Source: Magnetococcales bacterium WMHbinv6
GTDB taxonomy: Bacteria > Pseudomonadota > Magnetococcia > Magnetococcales > Magnetaquicoccaceae
Direction: 5' to 3'
Assembly: GCA_002753135.1 (NCBI GenBank)
Contig: PDZV01000011.1
Coordinates: forward strand, 1 to 64,000
DNA: 64,000 nucleotides
Each line of letters begins with the position of its first letter. Position 1 is the first letter of the stretch. The notes beneath the pieces were generated by a model. The model was not told the DNA's origin. It saw only the letters and a list, made by a program, of their open reading frames with translations, and ran no database searches. Shown one piece after another: positions 24,411 to 33,181 of the stretch. The position numbers and the translations under genes were made by a program.

Positions 24411-26447
24411 ATGAAAAACAGACGGGGAGTAAAACCGCAGGTGCGGCAAGTGCCTGCCGTTGCTGGGGGGCGAATGCCGGTCAATACTCTGGAAATTCAA
24501 AAAAAATTAGCGGAAGCCAATCTTTTTCGCGCCCAGAATCAACCGGCCAAAGCTCTGGCCCTGTGTGAAGAAATTTTGGCAGTTGAGCCACAACAACTGG
24601 ATGCCTTGTTTTTATCCAGCAACCTGTTTTTGCAGAGCGAGCAGTTTGTCGCAGCCAAAGAGCGGATTGAACGGGCTTTGTTGTTACAACCCAACAGCCC
24701 GGTATTGCTCTTCAACACTGGCTTGATTCTGTTTGCCTTGCAAGAGTGGGCGGCATCGGAACAAAAATTACGTGCCTTGTTGGCGTTGGAACCGCAGCAC
24801 CAGCGTGCCTTGTTCCTGCTCGGTCAACTGATGTTCAAAACGGAACGTTGGGAGGCAGCGGTCGAATTTTTACACAGATCGGTGGAAAAGGCCCCGGAGC
24901 ATGTGGACAGTCATCTCATGTTGGGCGCGGCGCTGCACAAATTGTCTATTCCCTTTTATGGTCATTATCATCAACGGTTAGGTGATTATTACGCCGGACG
25001 TCCTCCGACAAAGCCAACCCGCTTGCAGCATACCTTTTTTCTGCAACCCGAAAGAGCCCTGCAAAGTGCCCGGGCAGCGGGAAGAGTGCAGGAAACCATT
25101 CAAAAATCGGTCCTGCAGGTCTGTTATTATCTTGGAGATCCGCTGCCGGAGGCACCAAAAACAGCGATCGGTTTGCCGCCAGATAACGTCAGCCTGTTGG
25201 ATTTTTTCACCCATAACAGCATGACTCATCCAGAAGCAATCGATTTTGATCCTGCCAATGCGCTGGAACGGGCAGAGGCAAAACGGATTGTGCAACTTTT
25301 GTACAAATCTTTGATCTTGCGCAGTCAAACGCAAAGCGAACTGGAAAAAAAAAGCCGGGCGACGGCACCAGCCTATGGTCCTGATGGCCGGTTGCGGGTT
25401 TTTATCGCCACGTCGCGCAAGTTGGATGTCATGCTGACCAATTCATACGGCTTGCAGGCAGCCTTGCAGCAGCTGGGGTGTGAAGTTTTCATGGCCATGG
25501 AACAGGAAGAGCGGCAAAGCTACCATGCCATTCATTTTTTGCAGCAGTTGATCGATTTTCATCCACAGGTGGTGATCGATATCAACAACTATTTCAAACT
25601 GGCGATTCATCCTGATGTCTATGGTGTATACTGGTATCAGGATCCGATGCCGATTCTGTTTCGCGGCAAGCCTCTCCCCTGGAGACCACGGGATCTGCTC
25701 TATTCGTTATGCGATGAATTTACCGCCATGTTGCACCGCTGCGGTGCCGGTACCGTGCATCTGCAAGGTTTTTGTTATGATCAACAGATTTTTCGCGATT
25801 ATGGCCTGCCGAGAAAACGCAAGATTGTTTTTGTCGGCTCGGCGCATGATTTTGTGTTGAAACAATATGTTGGTACCGAGTCCATTCTGGCACGCATGTG
25901 GACCATGGTCGAGCGGGGAGAGATGATTACCCCTGCCCTTTTGGATGAGTTTGCCGCTTCTTGTTCCTTTCCGGCGAATGAAATATTCTTGATGGTGTGG
26001 AGTTATGTGGTCAGAAAAAGCGCCGTGCGCTGGCTGTGTGAGATTGCTTCCTCACTCCATATGGAGGTGGTCATTTATGGTCGCGGCTGGGAGGCAGATC
26101 CGGCGGTCGCCCCCTATTTCAAAGGACCATTAACGCATGGCAAAGCGGTGGCGGATGCCTACAACGAGGCTGAATTTGCCTTGGTTTGTCAGGGCAATGA
26201 CCTGCAAAGTCAACGGTTGGTGGAGGTTGCGGCCTGTGGGGCCACTCCGGTTGTGTACGACTGTCGTTATTGTGCCGATCCACCGCATTGGGATGATGAG
26301 TGTCTGTGGTTTCGCACCAGAGAGCAGTTGCTGGCCTGCCTGAACCACAAACCAGCCAAGCCTCCGTTTGGCATCAGTCAGGGTCGCACCTATCTGGATT
26401 ATGCCCAGCACATTTTGCAGCATATTCCACTGGCGGTACAACAATAA
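24411..26447 (+). CDS. TPR protein fused to CgeB-like glycosyltransferase
   Basis: A 678-residue protein. Residues about 20-180 form tetratricopeptide repeats (AKALALCEEILAVEP, ERIERALLLQPNSPVLLFN, KLRALLALEPQHQRALFLLG). Residues about 330-670 look like a GT-B glycosyltransferase of the CgeB type, with RVFIATSRKLDVM, QDPMPILFRGK, KIVFVGSAHDFVLK, VVIYGRGWE and VEVAACGATPVVYDCR, the last resembling the nucleotide-sugar binding end of the fold. The ATG at 24411 has AGGTG close upstream, so the TTG at 24387 is rejected. The gene lies 28 bases after the radical SAM gene. A related protein without TPRs is encoded at 60724-62295. Donor and acceptor are unknown; flagellin or lipopolysaccharide glycosylation is possible. 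Confidence 0.72.
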   Translation: MKNRRGVKPQVRQVPAVAGGRMPVNTLEIQKKLAEANLFRAQNQPAKALALCEEILAVEPQQLDALFLSSNLFLQSEQFVAAKERIERALLLQPNSPVLLFNTGLILFALQEWAASEQKLRALLALEPQHQRALFLLGQLMFKTERWEAAVEFLHRSVEKAPEHVDSHLMLGAALHKLSIPFYGHYHQRLGDYYAGRPPTKPTRLQHTFFLQPERALQSARAAGRVQETIQKSVLQVCYYLGDPLPEAPKTAIGLPPDNVSLLDFFTHNSMTHPEAIDFDPANALERAEAKRIVQLLYKSLILRSQTQSELEKKSRATAPAYGPDGRLRVFIATSRKLDVMLTNSYGLQAALQQLGCEVFMAMEQEERQSYHAIHFLQQLIDFHPQVVIDINNYFKLAIHPDVYGVYWYQDPMPILFRGKPLPWRPRDLLYSLCDEFTAMLHRCGAGTVHLQGFCYDQQIFRDYGLPRKRKIVFVGSAHDFVLKQYVGTESILARMWTMVERGEMITPALLDEFAASCSFPANEIFLMVWSYVVRKSAVRWLCEIASSLHMEVVIYGRGWEADPAVAPYFKGPLTHGKAVADAYNEAEFALVCQGNDLQSQRLVEVAACGATPVVYDCRYCADPPHWDDECLWFRTREQLLACLNHKPAKPPFGISQGRTYLDYAQHILQHIPLAVQQ

Positions 26448-26511
26448 CCGGGCATCGCGGGCCTGGTGAGTCGGCACTCGTGGCGTAATTACTTGACGCT
26501 GGGAATAGCAT

Positions 26512-28038
26512 ATGTCTGAAACGAAAATTTTATCTTTACAGGAACTCGGTGAACGGTCTCGCCACTACCGCCAGCAGGGAAAAAAGGTGGTTTTGTGTCA
26601 CGGAGTGTTTGATCTGCTCCATCCGGGACACATGAAACATCTGCAGAAAGCGCGGGAGATGGGGGATGTGTTGTGCGTGACCCTGACCACCGATGAGCAT
26701 GTCAACAAAGGACCAGGAAGACCGGTATTTACCGGGCAGTTGCGGGCGGAGAGCCTGGCGGCGCTGGCCTGTGTGGATCATGTGGCCATCAACCAGGCAC
26801 CGACGGCGGTGCCGGTGATTCATACCGTACAGCCGGATATCTATGTCAAAGGCCAGGATTACAAGGTGGTCGAAGAGGATATCAGCGGCAACATTTCCAC
26901 CGAGCAGGAGGCGGTGGAGTCGCATGGCGGGCGCTTGTGTTATACCGAAGAGATTCAGTTCAGCTCCTCGAGCATCATCAACGACCAGTTTGATGTTTTT
27001 CCACCGGCCACCAAAGAGTTTTTGCAGGGTTTCAAGGCCAGGTATCAGGCCGAAACGATCGTCAAAATCGTGCAGTCGTTGCATGAGATGCGGGTGCTGG
27101 TGGTCGGTGAGGCGATTGTTGATGAATATTGTTACGTCAACCCGATGGGCATGGTGGGCAAAGGGGTCAATGTCATCGCCTGCCGCTACGGATCGACCGA
27201 ACAGTTTGCCGGTGGTTCCCTGGCCGTCGCCAACCATTTGTCAGGATTTGTCAAACGCTTGAGTCTGTTGAGCGGCCTGGGGCAGCATGACCCGCACGAA
27301 CCGTTCATCCGCGCCAAACTGGCACAGAATGTCGAGCCCTTTTTTCACTATTACGAGTCGGCCCCCACCCTGGTCAAAAGACGGTTTGTCGATGAAAACA
27401 TGAACAAACTGTTTGAACTCTATTTTGGTGACGAAGAACCGTTGACCGCAAAGGTGGAAAGTGCCATTTGCCGCTGGCTGGTAGAGCATGCCCACACCTA
27501 TGATCTGGTGATCGTGCCGGATTATGGCAACGGTTTGATTTCGCCCGCCATTGTCCAGGTGTTAAGCAAACATGCCCGTTTTCTGGCCGTCAATACGCAA
27601 GTCAATGGCGGCAATCGGGGTTACCATGTGGTGACCCGTTATCCACGGGCCGATTTTGCCGCTGTCAACGAACCGGAATTGCGCCTGGCGGCCCATGACC
27701 GTTTCGGCACGCTGGAGTCGCTGACCCGCCGAATCAACAAGCAGCTGCACAGCAAACAGTTTTCGGTCACCCGTGGATCGCAGGGGGCAATGCTGCTCGA
27801 CAGTGCCAGCAATCGCATCCTGGAGATTCCGGCTTTGTCCACCCGGGTGGTGGATCGGGTGGGGGCTGGTGACAGTTTTCTTGCCTTTGCCAGTCTGGCG
27901 CTGGCTGGGGGGATTGATCCAGAGATTGCCTTGTTTATCGGCAGTGCGGCGGCTGCGCTGGATGTGCAGATCGTCTGCAATCGGGAACCGATTGAGCCTG
28001 TGCCTTTGTTTAAATATATTACAACGTTACTGAAATAA
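26512..28038 (+). CDS. Sugar nucleotidyltransferase-PfkB kinase fusion, HldE-like in reversed order
   Basis: A 508-residue bifunctional enzyme. The N-terminal domain is a cytidylyltransferase-type nucleotidyltransferase with VVLCHGVFDLLHPGH (H37/H40 of the HxGH motif) and YVKGQDYK. The C-terminal domain (about 190-508) is a PfkB/ribokinase-type sugar kinase with FAGGSLAVANHL and RVGAGDSFLAFASLA (catalytic D454). HldE of lipopolysaccharide heptose synthesis joins the same two activities with the kinase first; here the order is reversed. It probably phosphorylates a sugar phosphate at C1 and then attaches a nucleotide. The SIS isomerase, HAD phosphatase and transketolase downstream supply the other steps of a heptose-like pathway. 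The exact sugar is inferred, not shown. Confidence 0.87.
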   Translation: MSETKILSLQELGERSRHYRQQGKKVVLCHGVFDLLHPGHMKHLQKAREMGDVLCVTLTTDEHVNKGPGRPVFTGQLRAESLAALACVDHVAINQAPTAVPVIHTVQPDIYVKGQDYKVVEEDISGNISTEQEAVESHGGRLCYTEEIQFSSSSIINDQFDVFPPATKEFLQGFKARYQAETIVKIVQSLHEMRVLVVGEAIVDEYCYVNPMGMVGKGVNVIACRYGSTEQFAGGSLAVANHLSGFVKRLSLLSGLGQHDPHEPFIRAKLAQNVEPFFHYYESAPTLVKRRFVDENMNKLFELYFGDEEPLTAKVESAICRWLVEHAHTYDLVIVPDYGNGLISPAIVQVLSKHARFLAVNTQVNGGNRGYHVVTRYPRADFAAVNEPELRLAAHDRFGTLESLTRRINKQLHSKQFSVTRGSQGAMLLDSASNRILEIPALSTRVVDRVGAGDSFLAFASLALAGGIDPEIALFIGSAAAALDVQIVCNREPIEPVPLFKYITTLLK

Positions 28039-28083
28039 TTGTCTGGTGGCAGCGTGATCGTTGCAGCTTTACAAGGAGTCGAA

Positions 28084-28725
28084 ATGGTGGCAAACCGACC
28101 GGGCGGATTGCCAGGGATGCGTGTCGGGATTGATCTGGATAACACCTTGATCGATCTGGACGATCTTTTTTTTGTGCAGGCGGTAGAGCGGGGTTGGTTT
28201 GCCGCCCAACCGATCTTGGACAAAACCGCCGTCCGGGATTGCCTGCGGCAACGGGAAAGTGGTGAGTTGCTCTGGCAATCCTTGCAGGCAGAAATCTACG
28301 GGGTCACCCTGAGGCAAGCGCCATTGATGGCCGGGGCAGATCTTTTTTTGCGTTCGTGTCAAGCACAAGGGGTGACGGTATTCATCGTCAGTCACAAAAC
28401 CCACTACGCCGGGCAGGAGGAAAACCGCTTTGATATTCGGGCAACGGCGACGCAATGGCTGACGGAAAAAGGTTTTTTTCGTGCGGAGGGGTTTGGCCTG
28501 GCCCCGGAAAATCTCTTCTATGAGTCAACGCGCCGGGAAAAGCTGGCGCGCATTGCAGAGCTGCAACTGGACTGTTTTATCGATGATCTGCCGGAGGTGT
28601 TGACCGATCCCCATTTTCCGCACGGGGTGCGACCGATCTGGTTTAACCCGGCGGGACGGGATGCCTTGCCCGGTATTGTCTCCTGTGGCCATTGGCTGGA
28701 GATGGCAGCGCATGTCTTTGTCTGA
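28084..28725 (+). CDS. HAD-superfamily hydrolase
   Basis: A 213-residue HAD-fold protein. The nucleophile motif is VGIDLDNTLID (DxDxT), motif II is the serine in FIVSHKTHYAG, and motif IV is CFIDDLPEVL. Position in the cluster suggests it removes the phosphate from a sugar bisphosphate, the role GmhB has in heptose synthesis, although its sequence is not obviously GmhB. ATG 28084 has AAGGAG five bases upstream; an earlier in-frame start at 28039 lacks one. The end overlaps the kinase-like gene that follows by 14 bases. Confidence 0.75.
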   Translation: MVANRPGGLPGMRVGIDLDNTLIDLDDLFFVQAVERGWFAAQPILDKTAVRDCLRQRESGELLWQSLQAEIYGVTLRQAPLMAGADLFLRSCQAQGVTVFIVSHKTHYAGQEENRFDIRATATQWLTEKGFFRAEGFGLAPENLFYESTRREKLARIAELQLDCFIDDLPEVLTDPHFPHGVRPIWFNPAGRDALPGIVSCGHWLEMAAHVFV

Positions 28726-29704
28726 AGAGAGTTTGCAGCAGCTGTTGCAGGTGGCCGAGGGGTTGTTGGGCGCACCGCTCTGCTTGCGGGAGATAGGCGG
28801 TGGCGGCAATCATCGCCTGTTGCGTCTGGCGTCTGCAGAGGGTGAGTATGCGCTGAAATATGATCCGCTGCCCGATGCCAGTGGTCGGGATCGCTTGGCC
28901 AGAGAGTGGCATGCCATCGCCTTTTTGCGCGAACAGGGCATGACGGATTTGCCGCAGCCGCTTGCCTGGTCTGCACAAGATCGTTGCGCTTTGTACCAGT
29001 GGATTGATGGCCAGCGGGTGACTGCTTTGACACTGCCTCTGGTGACAGAAATGTTGGCTTTTTTGCAACGTCTGCGCCGCCTGGAAGGGCTGCCCAGCGC
29101 ACGGCAGATGCCGTTGGCCTCAGATGCTTTTGTCACCCCGAGTGCGGTGGTTGCGCAATTCCGGCGTCGTTATGAGCGGTTGTGGCAGGGGCAGCAGGAT
29201 CCAGAGCTGCAGAAATTTTTGCAGCAGCGCCTGCTGCCGCTGGCGGAAACGGTGATGGCACAAGCCGAAACAGCCCTGGCCGATCTCTGGCAACAAACGG
29301 TGCCGATGATGCTGAGCCCCTCCGATTTTGGCATACACAATCTGCTGCGCCAGGCGGACGGGCGCTTGATTTTTCTGGATTTGGAATATTTTGGTTGGGA
29401 TGACCCGAGCAAACTCTGTTCTGATTTTCTCTGGCACCCGGCCATGCTCTGCCCGGAGGATGCCGCCCGTTGTTGGCTGCAAGGCATGCAGGCCCTCAGC
29501 CATGAGGATGCCGACTTTCGGCAGCGTTTCGCGGCGTTGCATCCTCTGAACGGTTTGATCTGGTGCTTGATCCTCTTGAATCCTTTCCTGCCGGAAGGGT
29601 GGCAGCGCCTGACCACCTCACAACCCAAAGAACAGCTGTTGGCCCAGCGTTTGGCAGAGGCCAATCAGCGTGTGCAGCTTATCAAAAAGGGATTGCCATC
29701 ATGA
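28712..29704 (+). CDS. Aminoglycoside phosphotransferase-like (APH/choline kinase fold) protein
   Basis: A 330-residue kinase-like protein. The glycine-rich N-lobe segment EIGGGGNHRLLRL, the lysine in EYALKYDPL, the catalytic loop LSPSDFGIHNLL (standing for HGDxxxxN) and the metal-binding LIFLDLEYFGWDD are visible. APH-fold enzymes phosphorylate small molecules such as sugars, choline or aminoglycosides. The usual HGD is SDF here, so the family aspartate is kept but the histidine is displaced. It overlaps the HAD gene at its start and the transketolase gene at its stop (ATGA), so it belongs to the sugar pathway; antibiotic resistance is unlikely in this context. Confidence 0.72.
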   Translation: MSLSEESLQQLLQVAEGLLGAPLCLREIGGGGNHRLLRLASAEGEYALKYDPLPDASGRDRLAREWHAIAFLREQGMTDLPQPLAWSAQDRCALYQWIDGQRVTALTLPLVTEMLAFLQRLRRLEGLPSARQMPLASDAFVTPSAVVAQFRRRYERLWQGQQDPELQKFLQQRLLPLAETVMAQAETALADLWQQTVPMMLSPSDFGIHNLLRQADGRLIFLDLEYFGWDDPSKLCSDFLWHPAMLCPEDAARCWLQGMQALSHEDADFRQRFAALHPLNGLIWCLILLNPFLPEGWQRLTTSQPKEQLLAQRLAEANQRVQLIKKGLPS

Positions 29705-30525
29705 GTGATGCCGTGAATGAACCGTTGGATGAACGGTCCCGTTATTTGCGCCGACTGGTGTTTCGCGCCATGCAGGGCGGAGGACGAGGCCATCCGGGTT
29801 CTGCCTTGTCATTGATTGAAATTGTCCGCGTTCTCTATGACGATATTTTGCAGGTTCGACCCGCCGGATTCGATTGGCCGCAGCGGGACCGCTGCATCTT
29901 AAGCAAAGGGCATGGCTGTCTGGCCTTGTACGCCATTCTGGCGGATAAAAAATTTTTCCCGCTGGAGGAGCTGGACCGTTTTTGTCGTCTGGATGCCATG
30001 TTGGGCGGCCACCCGGAGCTGGGCATGGTGCCGGGGGTGGAAGCATCAACCGGGGCCTTGGGGCATGGTTTGTCTATCGCTGCCGGCATGGCCCTGGCCG
30101 CACAGCGCAAAGGGGAAAAGCATCGGGTGATGGTCATTCTCGGTGACGGCGAGTTGGACGAAGGTTCCGTCTGGGAGGCGGCGATGTTTGCCGCCAAGCA
30201 TCGCCTGGACCATTTGACCGCCATCGTCGATTACAACAAGCTGCAATCCTACGGCCCGGTCGAACAGGTGCAGGGTTTGGAGCCGTTGCTGGATAAATGG
30301 CGCGCCTTCGGCTTTGCCGTGGAGGAGGTGGATGGCCACAATCCGGCGGCCTTGCGGGCGCTCTTTGCCCGCTTGCCGTTGACCGCAGGCAAACCCACGG
30401 CAATATTGTGTCACACGGTAAAAGGCAAAGGGGTGCCGATGGCGGAAAACAATCCGAACTGGCACCACAAATCCAGCTTCAAAGCTGAAGAGCTGGCCCA
30501 TCTGCAATCGGCCCTGGGGAGTTAG
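29701..30525 (+). CDS. Transketolase, N-terminal subunit
   Basis: A 274-residue thiamine-diphosphate-binding half of a split transketolase. It carries GGRGHPGSALSLIE, DRCILSKGHGCLALYA, EASTGALGHGLSIAAGMA, the ThDP/metal motif ILGDGELDEGSVWEA and HTVKGKGVPMAEN. Split transketolases often serve specialised sugar pathways. It is followed after only three bases by the C-terminal half. The start ATG at 29701 overlaps the preceding stop as ATGA. In this cluster it may make a heptulose or add a two-carbon unit to a sugar; this is inference. Confidence 0.9.
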   Translation: MSDAVNEPLDERSRYLRRLVFRAMQGGGRGHPGSALSLIEIVRVLYDDILQVRPAGFDWPQRDRCILSKGHGCLALYAILADKKFFPLEELDRFCRLDAMLGGHPELGMVPGVEASTGALGHGLSIAAGMALAAQRKGEKHRVMVILGDGELDEGSVWEAAMFAAKHRLDHLTAIVDYNKLQSYGPVEQVQGLEPLLDKWRAFGFAVEEVDGHNPAALRALFARLPLTAGKPTAILCHTVKGKGVPMAENNPNWHHKSSFKAEELAHLQSALGS

Positions 30526-30528
30526 AGC

Positions 30529-31452
30529 ATGCGCCGCGTCTGTTTGGAAATGGTTCATCAACTGGCACGAAGCCAGCGACAGGTTATATTTATCGGTTCC
30601 GACCTGGGCAGTGGCACTTTGCAGGCGATGCAAAAAGAGTTGCCCGAGCAGTTTTTCATGGAGGGTATAGCCGAACAGAATTTGATCGGTGTCGCGGCAG
30701 GGATGGCCATGGAGGGGTATATTCCCTACGTCAACACCATCGCCACCTTTATCACCCGGCGCTGTCTGGAGCAGATTGCCGTCGATCTGTGCCTGCCCAA
30801 CCTGCCGGTTCGTTTGATTGCCAACGGGGGTGGTTTGGTCTATGCCCCCCTGGGGCCGACCCATACCACGCAAGAGGATATTGCTCTGTTGCGCGCTTTG
30901 CCCAATATGACCATCGTTGCCCCGGCGGATGCGCCGGAAATGACGCGCCTGATGGAACAAACCGTCGACTGGCCGGGTCCGATCTACATCCGTTTGGCCA
31001 AGGGAGGCGATCCGCTGGTATCGCGGCAGGAGGATGGTTTTCGTATCGGGCAGGCGATTTGTTTGCGCCAGGGTACGGATGTGCTGCTGTTGAGTTATGG
31101 CGTGATGGTGCAACGGTCGCTGCAGACCGCTGCATTGTTGGCCGAACAGGGCATCTCCTGCGCGGTTTACAACTGCCATACCCTCAAACCGCTCGATTCG
31201 TCCCTGTTGTCGGTCATGGCGGCGGCGCGTCTGGTGGTGACTGCCGAAGAACACTCCCTGATCGGTGGCCTGGGCAGTGCCGTGCTGGAAATGCTGATGG
31301 ATGCCGGCCTGCTCAAAGCGGTGTTGCGTTTGGGGCTTCCCGATCAATTTCCCCATCGCTACGGTTCTCAGGAGCAACAATTGGCTGGCTTGGGCCTGGA
31401 TGCAGAGGGGATGAGCCAACGTATTCAACAACGGCTGGCCGGGTTGCCCTGA
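30529..31452 (+). CDS. Transketolase, C-terminal subunit
   Basis: A 307-residue partner of the preceding gene, with the pyrimidine-binding domain and C-terminal domain. The catalytic glutamate lies in MEGIAEQNLIGVAAGMA, followed by TFITRR and the LVYAPLGPTHTTQEDIALLR segment. The C-terminal domain starts near DVLLLSYGVMVQ and has AEEHSLIGGLGSAV. GGGGAG stands about seven bases before ATG 30529. The two halves together equal one complete transketolase of about 580 residues, as in other split enzymes. Confidence 0.9.
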   Translation: MRRVCLEMVHQLARSQRQVIFIGSDLGSGTLQAMQKELPEQFFMEGIAEQNLIGVAAGMAMEGYIPYVNTIATFITRRCLEQIAVDLCLPNLPVRLIANGGGLVYAPLGPTHTTQEDIALLRALPNMTIVAPADAPEMTRLMEQTVDWPGPIYIRLAKGGDPLVSRQEDGFRIGQAICLRQGTDVLLLSYGVMVQRSLQTAALLAEQGISCAVYNCHTLKPLDSSLLSVMAAARLVVTAEEHSLIGGLGSAVLEMLMDAGLLKAVLRLGLPDQFPHRYGSQEQQLAGLGLDAEGMSQRIQQRLAGLP

Positions 31453-31524
31453 CAGGGTTTATTGCTCCGGGGCAACTTAAAGCAGCCGATTGATTTCTGG
31501 ATGGAAAGTGGACAAGAGACCAAG

Positions 31525-32142
31525 ATGAACGAACTCGACAAACTGTATGCCGCCAACACCGATCCGTCCCATTTTGCCGCTGGCTATTTTAACTATCTGG
31601 CCACCTTGTGCAGCCGGATGGATGCCCAGGCCATTGGACAATTCATCACCTTGCTGCTGCAGGCCAGAGAACGGGGGGCCCGCATTTTTTTTATCGGCAA
31701 CGGTGGCAGTGCCGCGACGGCCAGCCATTTTGCCAACGATATTTCGATTGGTTCGCGCAGCCGGGAACGTCCGTTTCGCGCCATCAGCCTGGCGGATAAC
31801 ACCTCGATTATCACCGCCATTGGCAACGATTTTGGCTACGAGCAGATTTTTTTGCGCCAGTTGGAGACGCAGATGGAGGAGGGTGATCTTCTGGTCGCCA
31901 TTTCCGCCTCTGGCAATTCGCCCAATGTGCTGTTGGCAGTGGAGTATGCCAGGCAGCGCGGCAATAGCACGATTGGTTTGACCGGGTTTGACGGTGGCCG
32001 TTTGCGGCAGATGGTCGATCTCTCCCTGCATGTGCCGACACTGCCGGGCGAATATGGTCCGGTGGAAGATCTGCATATGATTTTTGACCATTTGGTCGGG
32101 GCCTATTTGATTCAGACGGTACGCAAGGAGTTGGCACAATGA
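31525..32142 (+). CDS. SIS-domain phosphoheptose isomerase-like protein (GmhA-like)
   Basis: A 205-residue sugar isomerase domain protein with FFIGNGGSAATASHFANDI, AISLADNTSIITAIGNDFGYE, and VAISASGNSPNVLLAV, which match GmhA/DiaA proteins. GmhA turns sedoheptulose-7-phosphate into heptose-7-phosphate. With a transketolase just upstream and an HldE-like fusion in the same operon, GmhA function is more likely than DiaA. ATG 31525 (MNELDKLYAAN) is preferred for its AAGAGA upstream; ATG 31501 or TTG 31462 would add unlikely residues. The stop overlaps the epimerase start as ATGA. Confidence 0.82.
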   Translation: MNELDKLYAANTDPSHFAAGYFNYLATLCSRMDAQAIGQFITLLLQARERGARIFFIGNGGSAATASHFANDISIGSRSRERPFRAISLADNTSIITAIGNDFGYEQIFLRQLETQMEEGDLLVAISASGNSPNVLLAVEYARQRGNSTIGLTGFDGGRLRQMVDLSLHVPTLPGEYGPVEDLHMIFDHLVGAYLIQTVRKELAQ

Positions 32143-33158
32143 GTACAAAACCGATTGCCGTGGTGACGGGTGGTGCCGGTTTTATCGGCAGTCACATGGT
32201 GGATTTATTGTTGGCATCGGGCTATCAGGTGCGCATTCTGGATAATCTGCAGGGTGGCCATCTGGCCAATCTGGCCCATCTGCAGAACAATCCGGATGTG
32301 GTACTGGATCAGGGTGATATTCGCGAGCTGTTGCCGGAGAGTTCCCTGTTCCAGGATGTGGCGCAGGTCTACCATTTTGCCGGGATCGGGGATATTGTCC
32401 CTTCGATGGAGCAGCCCATCGATTATATGGCCACCAACGTGCAGGGCACGGTGCGGGTGTTGGAGGCGGCACGCGCCGGGGGGCGTCATTCGTTGCAGCG
32501 TTTTGTCTATGCCGCCTCTTCCTCCTGTTACGGGCTGGCGGCGACGCCAACACGGGAAGATTTTCCCATTCAAGCGCAATACCCGTATGCCCTGAGCAAA
32601 AATCTGGGCGAACAGGTGGTGCTGCACTGGCGGCAGGTGTATGGTTTGCCGGTCAACTCGATGCGCATTTTTAACGCCTATGGCCCACGGGTGCGGACCA
32701 CAGGTGCCTATGGCGCGGTTTTTGGGGTCTTTTTTCGGCAAAAATTGGCCGGTTATCCCTTTACCGTGGTGGGCGATGGCACGCAGACCCGGGATTTTAT
32801 CTATGTCACCGATGTGGTGCGCGCCTTTTATATGGCCGCCTGCAGCGGGCATGAAGGGGAAATTTATAATGTGGGGGCCAACAATCCGCAATCGGTGTTG
32901 CGCCTGGTGGAGTTGTTGGAGGGAGAGGTGATTTTTGTCCCCAAACGACCGGGTGAGCCGGATTGCACCTGGGCCGAGACGGCCAAGATCAATCGTGATC
33001 TGGGCTGGTACCCGCTGGTGGATTTTGCCACCGGGGTGCGCACCATGATGCAGGATATTGAACGTTGGCGGGATGCCCCCCTGTGGGATGTCTCCGGTAT
33101 TGCCAAAGCCACCGAGAGTTGGTTCAAATATTTGGGCAAAGCCAACGAACCGGCCTGA
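32139..33158 (+). CDS. NAD-dependent nucleotide-sugar epimerase/dehydratase (extended SDR)
   Basis: A 339-residue GalE/RmlB-type short-chain dehydrogenase. It has the Rossmann start VVTGGAGFIGSHMVDLLL, FVYAASSSCYG, the catalytic tyrosine-lysine pair in YPYALSKNLGE, RIFNAYGPR and DFIYVTDVVRAF. It should epimerise or oxidise a nucleotide sugar using bound NAD. It is translationally coupled to the isomerase before it and closes the plus-strand cluster. It could fill the HldD role or make another sugar; the sequence does not decide. Confidence 0.87.
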   Translation: MSTKPIAVVTGGAGFIGSHMVDLLLASGYQVRILDNLQGGHLANLAHLQNNPDVVLDQGDIRELLPESSLFQDVAQVYHFAGIGDIVPSMEQPIDYMATNVQGTVRVLEAARAGGRHSLQRFVYAASSSCYGLAATPTREDFPIQAQYPYALSKNLGEQVVLHWRQVYGLPVNSMRIFNAYGPRVRTTGAYGAVFGVFFRQKLAGYPFTVVGDGTQTRDFIYVTDVVRAFYMAACSGHEGEIYNVGANNPQSVLRLVELLEGEVIFVPKRPGEPDCTWAETAKINRDLGWYPLVDFATGVRTMMQDIERWRDAPLWDVSGIAKATESWFKYLGKANEPA

Positions 33159-33181
33159 GCGGTGCTGCCGGTCAAGCGGCT

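Noticed and set aside
28712-29704. Antibiotic resistance by an aminoglycoside phosphotransferase
   Set aside because: The fold is shared by many small-molecule kinases, and the gene is coupled on both sides to sugar-pathway genes.
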